Below, in pieces: positions 13,268 to 19,466 of a stretch of 19,466 nucleotides of DNA. The translations under genes and the position numbers were made by a program. The DNA is from UMGS1649 sp045659265 (GTDB lineage Bacteria > Bacillota > Clostridia > TANB77 > CAG-465). The stretch spans positions 1-19,466 of the forward strand of contig JAZOWO010000033.1 in the NCBI GenBank assembly GCA_045659265.1, read 5' to 3'. Numbering within the stretch: the first letter of the stretch is position 1; every line of letters begins with the position of its first letter. The notes under the pieces are model-generated. The model was not told the origin of the DNA, made no database searches, and saw nothing but the letters and a program-made list of their open reading frames with translations.

Positions 13268-14344
13268 CTACCCTTCTTTGTATGTTGGTACAATTTCTTT
13301 TAATACTTTCTTTATTTCTTCCTTAGTAACTTCTTTTTCAGAATTAACAAGTTCTCTTAGCTTTTCTACTTCTTCCTTAACCTTAACTCTATCATAATCC
13401 ATTATTTTAGTAACTAATATTTTTTCATGTAAAGTTTTGGTTAAGCCTTCTTCATTAATTATTAATTCTTCATACAGTTTTTCACCAGGTCTTAATCCAG
13501 TTATTTCTATCTTAATATCCTTGTCCACTTCATAACCATACATATTTATTAATTTAACAGCAAGATCATAAATTCTTACTTGTTTTCCCATATCTAAAAC
13601 AAATATTTCTCCACCTTCTGCAAATGTAATAGCTTGAAGAATAAGACCTACTGCTTCAGATATAGTCATAAAATATCTAGTTATATTTTTATCTGTTAAA
13701 GTAACTGGTCCACCTTGCTTAATTTGTTTTTCAAATATTGGTACAACTGAACCGTGACTACCTAAAACATTGCCAAATCTTACCGCTACATAGCTCGTCC
13801 TACTTTTAGCATTAATCATTTGGATTATCATCTCACAAATTCTTTTTGTAGCCCCCATAATACTTGTTGGATTTACCGCTTTATCTGTAGATACCAAAAT
13901 AAACTTGTCCACACCATACTTATCTGCAGCTTTGGCAACATTAAGTGTTCCAAATACATTATTCTTTATAGCTTCTATTGGACTTGTTTCCATTAAAGGC
14001 ACATGTTTATGTGCCGCTGCATGAAATACTAATTCCGGTTTATACTCATTAAATATTTCATCTATTCTTTTAACATCCCTTATACTAGCAATTATTGTTT
14101 TTAACTCTAAAGAAGGATAATTTCTTCTAAGTTCAATATCTACTTCGTATAACGTGTTTTCATATATGTCTAACATCACTAGTTCTTTAGGTTCAAAACT
14201 TGCAATTTGTCTACAAAGTTCCGAACCAATAGAACCGCCCGCACCTGTTACAAGTACAGTTTTGTTATGTATAAAACTTTTAATTTTGTTACTCTCTAAT
14301 ACAATTTGTTTTCTATCTAACAATTTGTTTATGTCTATATCCAT
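13268..14344 (-). CDS. Nucleotide-sugar 4,6-dehydratase/epimerase, soluble FlaA1/CapD type
   Basis: A 358-residue extended SDR of the polysaccharide biosynthesis (CapD/FlaA1/PglF) family, which acts on UDP-GlcNAc as 4,6-dehydratase, sometimes with 5-epimerisation. The NAD(P) motif TGAGGSIG is at 33-40, AAAHKHVP at 109-116, STDKAVNP at 152-159 and the MGATK motif (Met in place of catalytic Tyr) at 163-167, all hallmarks of this family. RFGNVLGSHGSVVP (189-202) and TGLRPGEKLYEEL (282-294) are also conserved. It lacks the four N-terminal membrane helices of full CapD/PglF proteins and so is cytosolic. AAGAGGT precedes ATG 14344. It leads a two-gene unit with the acetyltransferase. No aminotransferase gene is present in the window, so the further product is unclear. 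Confidence 0.92.
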   Translation of the reverse strand: MDIDINKLLDRKQIVLESNKIKSFIHNKTVLVTGAGGSIGSELCRQIASFEPKELVMLDIYENTLYEVDIELRRNYPSLELKTIIASIRDVKRIDEIFNEYKPELVFHAAAHKHVPLMETSPIEAIKNNVFGTLNVAKAADKYGVDKFILVSTDKAVNPTSIMGATKRICEMIIQMINAKSRTSYVAVRFGNVLGSHGSVVPIFEKQIKQGGPVTLTDKNITRYFMTISEAVGLILQAITFAEGGEIFVLDMGKQVRIYDLAVKLINMYGYEVDKDIKIEITGLRPGEKLYEELIINEEGLTKTLHEKILVTKIMDYDRVKVKEEVEKLRELVNSEKEVTKEEIKKVLKEIVPTYKEG

Positions 14345-14379
14345 ATACTACCTCTTTAATAATATATTTACCAGACTTT

Positions 14380-14408
14380 ATTATCTCATAAAGAAGTAAA
14401 CATTGCAA
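14380..14408 (-). promoter_or_regulatory. Promoter of the dehydratase / acetyltransferase unit
   Basis: On the minus strand TTGCAA (14408-14403), 17 bases and GATAAT (14385-14380), with TGA before the -10. It begins five bases after the stop of the CmpB-type gene. No terminator separates them, so read-through from the mfd-alr unit is also possible. Confidence 0.65.
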
Positions 14409-14412
14409 CTAA

Positions 14413-14940
14413 TTAATTATTTGTAACTTTAACATATCTCTTTTTACTTAACAGTTTGTAATTAGAATAAATTAAATCTACAAATATTATTCCAAATAAC
14501 AGATATATTGCAAATATTAATGTTGGTCCTTTAGCTGCATAAAAGAATCCTTTTAATACAGGCAATAAATATTTAATGTAAAGCATTCCTAAAGTCCCCC
14601 ATATTAACGAAAATTCTAAGCACACCTTTTCGTCAAGCTTAAATGTCATATTAGAGTAATCCCAAAGTTTAAGGCCGTATACATCTCTTAAAAGTATATA
14701 TGTTACATATTCCATAAGAGTTAGTACTGTAGCTGAAAGTAAAAATAATATTGCTGGATTTGTTGTTATTCTAGCTATAATAGTAGATAGTACTAATGTA
14801 CCTAATCCATACAATGTACAAAAAGGAGTATTTAATATTCCAGGACTTTTGTCTAAGTGTCCGGCTATAAATCTAAAGGCACACTCTAAAAGCCAACCCG
14901 CAAATGCGCCTATAATAAAAAAATATATACATTCTAACAT
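14413..14940 (-). CDS. CmpB-type membrane protein (putative ABC transporter permease family)
   Basis: A 175-residue membrane protein with about five helices (3-21, 41-58, 62-84, 107-128, 138-157). GWLLEC (15-20), the N-terminal half ending in NTPFCTLYGLGTL (37-49) and LWDYSNMTF (92-100) fit the family called putative ABC transporter permease CmpB (PF06541), which is widespread in Clostridia and of unproven function; no ATP-binding partner is adjacent. I chose ATG 14940 because AGGTGA (14951-14946) is correctly spaced for it, while the alternative GTG at 14949 lies inside that site. It follows alr by 56 bases and is probably co-transcribed with it. Confidence 0.8.
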   Translation of the reverse strand: MLECIYFFIIGAFAGWLLECAFRFIAGHLDKSPGILNTPFCTLYGLGTLVLSTIIARITTNPAILFLLSATVLTLMEYVTYILLRDVYGLKLWDYSNMTFKLDEKVCLEFSLIWGTLGMLYIKYLLPVLKGFFYAAKGPTLIFAIYLLFGIIFVDLIYSNYKLLSKKRYVKVTNN

Positions 14941-14996
14941 AATCGTCACCTGTATATATTTTTTACCAATATTTAGTTTTTATACTTAATATACAT

Positions 14997-16088
14997 TTAT
15001 TTTGTATATTCTCTATCTACTCTCTTACCGATTGTAGTTATTACTTCGTAATGAATTGTATTTGTTAACTCTGCTATTTCTTCTAGTTTCACTCCATCGT
15101 AATCGAATATAACAGCTTCATCTCCAAGTTTTACATCTATGCCTGTTACATCTATCATACATGTATCCATGCATATTCTTCCTATAATTGGAGCTTCTTT
15201 ACCATTAACTATTACCTTAAATTTATTAGATAAAGCTCTTGTTAATCCATCAGCATAGCCTATTTGAAGTACAGCTATTTTTGTTTCCTTATCTGTTGTA
15301 TAAGTTGCTCCATAGCTTACATCATGGCCCACACCTACTGTACGAATATTACATACTGGTGCTGTTAATCTAAAGATTCCTTTAAGATCAGCTTCACCTT
15401 TAAACATAGCATCTGGGAAATATCCATATAATGAAATACCTAATCTTACAATATTAAATTTATCTAAATTGTATTTCATTATACCAGCACTGTTATCTAT
15501 ATGTTTATTTGGAATAACTATACCATTTTGTTCTAATATATTTACACTTTCTTCAAATGTTGCCATTTGGCTTTTTGTAAAGTCTTCTTTACCTTTAACA
15601 TCCGCACACGAAAAGTGAGTATATATTCCGTCAACTTCAATATTTTCTAGAGATTTTAATAATTCTGCTAATTCTTTAAGTTCCTCTTTAGCAAATCCTA
15701 GTCTAGTCATACCAGTATCTATTGCAAGTTCTACTTTTACTTTAGAAGTCGCTTTTTCATTTAAATCTTTTAATATTTCTGTGTTTGATACACTATATAT
15801 AGCATCAACATTTACCGCTTCTTCCGTCTCATATGGAAGTAATCCTGAGAATACCACTATTTTACCTTTTATTCCGTTATTTCTTAACTTTTTAGCTTCT
15901 TTAAGATAAGCAACTCCAAAGTTTTTTATACCATTTTCCTCTAGATATTTAGTAGCTTCTACAAGTCCCGAACCATATGCATCAGCCTTAACCATTGCAA
16001 GTATTTCTTGACCATCATGTAATTTTTCTTTTATGCTATCTATGTTGTGTTTTAAGTTTGAAAGTTTTACAGTAAGTTTTGCTGGCAT
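14997..16088 (-). CDS. alr: Alanine racemase
   Basis: This PLP enzyme converts L- to D-alanine for peptidoglycan. The 363 residues are normal for the family. K34 in MVKADAYGSG is the PLP lysine (most homologs read YGHG), Y259 in VSYGATY is the opposing catalytic base, R129 (TRLGF) lies near the PLP, and CMD at 306-308 is conserved. The N-terminal TIM barrel and C-terminal beta domain are both complete. Its ATG shares one base with the stop of the methyltransferase gene (TAATG), and its GGAGGTG ribosome site is made of that gene's last codons, so the two are translationally coupled. The D-alanine supply matches the wall theme of murA and walJ elsewhere in the window. Confidence 0.97.
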   Translation of the reverse strand: MPAKLTVKLSNLKHNIDSIKEKLHDGQEILAMVKADAYGSGLVEATKYLEENGIKNFGVAYLKEAKKLRNNGIKGKIVVFSGLLPYETEEAVNVDAIYSVSNTEILKDLNEKATSKVKVELAIDTGMTRLGFAKEELKELAELLKSLENIEVDGIYTHFSCADVKGKEDFTKSQMATFEESVNILEQNGIVIPNKHIDNSAGIMKYNLDKFNIVRLGISLYGYFPDAMFKGEADLKGIFRLTAPVCNIRTVGVGHDVSYGATYTTDKETKIAVLQIGYADGLTRALSNKFKVIVNGKEAPIIGRICMDTCMIDVTGIDVKLGDEAVIFDYDGVKLEEIAELTNTIHYEVITTIGKRVDREYTK

Positions 16089-16900
16089 TATGCTTCACCT
16101 CCAATATATCCGTTATACATAAGTATTGCCGCAGCCACACCAACATTAAGTGATTCTTGAACACTTTCCATTGGTATTTTTACAAACGAATCACAAATAT
16201 CTTTTATTTCTTCGCTCATTCCATTTGCTTCATTTCCTAATACATATACTGTTTTGTTATTAGGCTTTGTTTCATTTAAGAATTTAGTAGCTTTAAGATC
16301 TGTTCCACATAAATCATATCCGTTTGATGTTAAAGCTTGTTTTACTTCTTTCATCTCATCTAAATTTACATAGAATATATTTGTTTTGTATATTGCTCCC
16401 ATAGTACTACGTATTACCTTAGAAGAATACACATCAACGCTACCTTTTAGGCATACTATATTATTTATGCCAAAAGCTACTGCTGTACGAATTATAGTAC
16501 CCATATTTCCTGCATCTTGGATTTTATCTAATACTATAACCTTCTCATTATTATTTATATTATTTATTAAATCTTTTAATGTATTTTTTCTTTTATCTAA
16601 TACAACTAAAACACCTTGTGGAGTTTCTGTATCTGATAAATACTCAAATACTTTGCTATCTACTTCTAATACATTACTTAAGTCTTTAAGATTTTCATAA
16701 AGTTCTTTACCACCTTGATGTGATTCTAACAACTCCCTAGATAGAACAATAAACTCAAGGGTATTATCCCCTGAGCTTATGTGTTCATTTACTAGTTTAA
16801 TACCTTCCAAAATATATTTGTTATATTTGTCTCTGTATTTCTTATCTTTTAGACTGTTAATGTATTTGATTTTATCGTTACTTTTACTAACTATTATCAT
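16088..16900 (-). CDS. SpoU/TrmH-family RNA 2'-O-ribose methyltransferase
   Basis: A 270-residue SPOUT methyltransferase. Residues about 1-100 form the substrate-binding domain (L30e-like, with YILEGIKLV and PQGVLVVL). Residues about 118-262 hold the three SpoU motifs: QDAGNMGTIIRTA (128-140), LGNEANGM (221-228) and KIPMESVQESLNVGVAAAIL (241-260). Such enzymes methylate the 2'-OH of a guanosine in 23S rRNA or tRNA using SAM; the exact position is not deducible. ATG 16900 is preferred over an in-frame GTG at 16906 because AAGAAG lies nine bases before the ATG and only three before the GTG, although the site is weak. It follows the foldase gene by 33 bases with no terminator and overlaps alr. 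Confidence 0.92.
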   Translation of the reverse strand: MIIVSKSNDKIKYINSLKDKKYRDKYNKYILEGIKLVNEHISSGDNTLEFIVLSRELLESHQGGKELYENLKDLSNVLEVDSKVFEYLSDTETPQGVLVVLDKRKNTLKDLINNINNNEKVIVLDKIQDAGNMGTIIRTAVAFGINNIVCLKGSVDVYSSKVIRSTMGAIYKTNIFYVNLDEMKEVKQALTSNGYDLCGTDLKATKFLNETKPNNKTVYVLGNEANGMSEEIKDICDSFVKIPMESVQESLNVGVAAAILMYNGYIGGEA

Positions 16901-16933
16901 ATACACAATCTTCTTTTCTTTAAATTATTTTAC

Positions 16934-17965
16934 TTATTTTGTTTCAGTAGTTGTATCTTCGTGAATAATGCCTAATTCTGCATCTATTCTTAAAGATAAT
17001 TCTTTAACTGCTTCTAATTCTTTTTTGCTTGTTTCATCAGCTGGATCAAATACTTCGCTTATTCTATCTGAAATATATGCATTTATGAAAAGTGCAAGTT
17101 CAGATTCAGATGTAAGTCTTCCATTATTTTCAACATTATCTAATTTTATAATGTGGTATCCATATTCTGTTTCAACAACTTTTGCTGCTACTGCTCCAGC
17201 TTTTAATTTAGTTACTGCTTCTCTATATTCTTTTACAACTGAAGCATTGTTAACCATATCGAATTGTCCACCATTTTGAGCTGAACCATCATCAGAATGT
17301 TCTGCTGCAAGTTTTGCAAAATCTTCACCTTTTTTAACTTTTGCTAAAACATCATTAGCTTCTTTTAATAAATTAGCTTTATCTGCATCTGTCATATCTG
17401 CTGTAAATGCGAATAATATGTGTCTTGTTTTGTAGATGTTAAGGTCAGCATCTTCGCCTTCTTCTTGAGTTATGAATTTCTTCATTTCTTCTGTAGTTAT
17501 TTTTTCTTGTTTTGCGTCAAGATAAGCTGTTATAACTGCATTTTTCTCAAAGAATTTTTTAAGTTCGTCTACATCAACGCCTTGTGCTACTAATCCTTCA
17601 ACATTTGTTTTATCTGCAAATTGATCATTTATTGATTTTTGATCTTCATCAGTGATTTTTAATCCTGCCGCTACTGCTTCTTTATATAAAACTTCATTTA
17701 ATAATATTTCATCAACTACTAATTCTGGTGCTGCATCTGGATTATATCCATAGTATGCTAATGTTGGTGCCCAGTATCTATATACAGATTCGTAAGTTCC
17801 TCTTGTAACTTCTCCTCCTTTATAGTGTATTACTACTTCGCTACCTACTCCCCAGAATACATAGCCAACAATTGCTGCTGTAAGAGCAAGCACAACTGCT
17901 ATAACAATTCCTATTATTAAAGAATCTTTGTTACCTGGTTTTTTTACTTTTTGTTCTTTTTCCAT
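16934..17965 (-). CDS. PrsA-like membrane-anchored peptidyl-prolyl isomerase (parvulin)
   Basis: A 343-residue extracytoplasmic foldase. A charged N-terminus (MEKEQKVKKPGNKDS) precedes one membrane helix (about 15-37) with no lipobox Cys, so it is anchored by an uncleaved helix or cleaved signal instead of by lipid, unlike Bacillus PrsA. Residues about 50-165 resemble a SurA-N-type helical chaperone domain. A parvulin domain spans about 180-275: TRHILFAF (180-187), LAAEHSDDGSAQNGGQF (219-235) and VETEYGYHIIKL (264-275). It would assist folding of secreted proteins at the wall. It lies 21 bases behind mfd, as is common in Clostridia, and is upstream of the methyltransferase. The ribosome site is AGGGG. 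Confidence 0.9.
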   Translation of the reverse strand: MEKEQKVKKPGNKDSLIIGIVIAVVLALTAAIVGYVFWGVGSEVVIHYKGGEVTRGTYESVYRYWAPTLAYYGYNPDAAPELVVDEILLNEVLYKEAVAAGLKITDEDQKSINDQFADKTNVEGLVAQGVDVDELKKFFEKNAVITAYLDAKQEKITTEEMKKFITQEEGEDADLNIYKTRHILFAFTADMTDADKANLLKEANDVLAKVKKGEDFAKLAAEHSDDGSAQNGGQFDMVNNASVVKEYREAVTKLKAGAVAAKVVETEYGYHIIKLDNVENNGRLTSESELALFINAYISDRISEVFDPADETSKKELEAVKELSLRIDAELGIIHEDTTTETK

Positions 17966-17986
17966 TTTTTCTACCCCTATTCTTTC

Positions 17987-19466
17987 CTATTTACTCATGG
18001 CTTGTTCAAGTATACCAATTGAGCTATTTACAAAGCTCAATATATCACTTTTTGCGCTATTTGTCAACCTATATTTTATGTGATTTTTTGTATTATCCAT
18101 AAACCATAAAAAATCACCTTGAACCTTAACTTCTTTTATGTTTAACTTTCTACATTTATTTCTTAATTTAACTATTTCTATTAAATTCATTGTTTCCTTT
18201 GGAATCTCTCCAAATCTATCTATAAATTCATCTATTACATCTTCAAGATCTTCATCTGTATCGGCATTTGAAAGTTTTCCATACATTTCAATCTTAAGCG
18301 CACTGTTTTTAATATAGTCACTTGGAATGTTTGCAGAAACATCTAATGTAATCTTAACATCTTCAGAAATCTTTTCTCCTGTAGTATCGTTATCTATCTT
18401 AAGTTTTTCTTTTTCTATTGCTTTATTTAACATTGAAGCATACATATCGTAACCCACCATCATCATATGTCCAGATTGTTCTGCTCCTAAAAGATTTCCA
18501 GCTCCTCTTATTTCAAGGTCACGTAACGCTATCTTAAATCCGCTACCAAATTCACTGTAATCTTTAATCGCTCCTAAACGTTTAGAAGCTTCCTCTGTTA
18601 ATATACTTCCTCTGTTATATGTAACGTAAGCATAAGCAAGTCTATTTGAACGTCCAACTCTTCCACGTATTTGGTAAAGTTGTGCTAAGCCTAACTTATC
18701 TGCATTTTCAATTATTATTGTATTTGCGTTAGGTATATCTATACCAGACTCAAGAATTGTTGTACAAACTAGAATATCTGATTCGTGGTTCATATATTCT
18801 ACCATTGTATCTTCTATTTGATTTGGTGTCATTTTACCGTGTGCAAAACTTACTCTTGCTGTTGGTGCTAAACTTCTTACCTTAGCAACAATACTTTCAA
18901 TGTTTTCTACTCTATTACTTAAATAGAATACTTGACCGTCCCTAGCAAGTTCCTTTTCTATTCCTTCAGCAACCATTGCAGAGTTATATTCTGATACATA
19001 TGTATGTACCGGAAGTCTTTCTTGAGGTGGTTCTGTTATTACAGAAACATCACGAATACCTATCATAGACATATGTAATGTTCTTGGTATTGGAGTTGCA
19101 GTCATAGAAAGTACATCTATATTATTTTTATACTTCTTAATCTTTTCTTTATCTTCAACACCAAATCTGTGTTCTTCATCTATAATTAGGAAACCTAAAT
19201 CCTTAAACTTAACATCTTTTGAAAGTATTCTATGTGTTCCTACTATTACATCTATTTCTCCAGATTCAAGTTTAGCTATTATTTCTTGTTGTTGTTTTGA
19301 TGTTCTAAAACGACTTAACATTTCCACCTTAACACCAAACTTCTCCATTCTGTTTTTGAATGTATTGTATTGTTGTAAAGATAGAACTGTAGTTGGAACT
19401 AGATATGCAACTTGTTTAGAATCCATAACAGCTTTAAATGCTCCACGGATTGCTACTTCTGTTTTA
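17987..19466 (-). CDS. mfd: Transcription-repair coupling factor Mfd, C-terminal part (cut by window edge)
   Basis: About 492 C-terminal residues of roughly 1150. Reading to the edge gives KTEVAIRGAFKAV, so the window starts inside Walker A (GKTEVA); the ATG at 19426 is internal, not the true start. Helicase features: DEEH followed by RFGVEDKEKIK, TATPIPRTL, LESGIDIP and QIRGRVGRS, then RGAGNLLGAEQSGHM, and the C-terminal TRCF autoinhibitory domain including DRFGEIP. Mfd binds RNA polymerase stalled at lesions, pushes it off with its dsDNA translocase, and recruits UvrA and UvrB; uvrB lies 12 kb further on in the same direction. The promoter, the UvrB-homology module and the RNA-polymerase-interaction domain are beyond the right edge. 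Identification is certain. Confidence 0.97.
   Translation of the reverse strand, partial: KTEVAIRGAFKAVMDSKQVAYLVPTTVLSLQQYNTFKNRMEKFGVKVEMLSRFRTSKQQQEIIAKLESGEIDVIVGTHRILSKDVKFKDLGFLIIDEEHRFGVEDKEKIKKYKNNIDVLSMTATPIPRTLHMSMIGIRDVSVITEPPQERLPVHTYVSEYNSAMVAEGIEKELARDGQVFYLSNRVENIESIVAKVRSLAPTARVSFAHGKMTPNQIEDTMVEYMNHESDILVCTTILESGIDIPNANTIIIENADKLGLAQLYQIRGRVGRSNRLAYAYVTYNRGSILTEEASKRLGAIKDYSEFGSGFKIALRDLEIRGAGNLLGAEQSGHMMMVGYDMYASMLNKAIEKEKLKIDNDTTGEKISEDVKITLDVSANIPSDYIKNSALKIEMYGKLSNADTDEDLEDVIDEFIDRFGEIPKETMNLIEIVKLRNKCRKLNIKEVKVQGDFLWFMDNTKNHIKYRLTNSAKSDILSFVNSSIGILEQAMSK

Overview
This is an AT-rich window with low-GC Firmicutes signatures, most likely Clostridia. The evidence is GGAGG-type ribosome binding sites, an AbrB-type regulator with a C-terminal zinc-ribbon, the WalJ-RlmH pair, a PrsA-type foldase directly behind Mfd, and compact operons. 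It looks like ordinary chromosome. I see no tRNA, rRNA, CRISPR array, insertion sequence, phage gene or riboswitch. No gap between genes exceeds 300 bases; the largest is 12538-12718 (181 bases), which holds a promoter, a 5'-leader inverted repeat and a terminator.

Layout. The left edge (1-544, minus) is the N-terminal part of a family-2 glycosyltransferase. A plus-strand island follows: an unrecognised 83-residue protein with six cysteines (677-928), then murA-walJ-rlmH (1042-3602), then abrB (3666-3905) from its own promoter. From about 3.9 kb to the right edge everything is on the minus strand. In transcription order (right to left) it reads: mfd (cut by the edge), a parvulin-type PrsA-like foldase, a SpoU/TrmH rRNA or tRNA methyltransferase, alr, and a CmpB-type membrane protein; then a FlaA1/CapD-type nucleotide-sugar dehydratase and a serine-acetyltransferase-like O-acetyltransferase; then an SDR oxidoreductase and a kinase-PHP fusion protein; then a five-gene unit of CDF cation exporter, NUDIX hydrolase, deoxyribosyltransferase-like protein, ABC ATPase and ABC permease; then uvrB; then a 62-residue acidic protein that converges on abrB.

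How the genes relate. Several serve the cell wall and surface: MurA (peptidoglycan precursor), Alr (D-alanine), WalJ (wall homeostasis family), PrsA-like foldase, the dehydratase/acetyltransferase pair and the glycosyltransferase. Others serve DNA repair (UvrB, Mfd) and RNA modification (RlmH, TrmH family). The units are mostly delimited by short hairpin terminators, some of which overlap the stop codon of the gene they end. Most are preceded by promoters with a TGn extended -10.

Most noteworthy: the 599-residue protein at 9894-11693, an apparently intact aminoglycoside/choline-kinase-like domain fused to an apparently intact PHP (HisJ-like) phosphoesterase domain; and the six-cysteine small protein at 677-928. 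I find no convincing new multi-gene defence or mobile system here.
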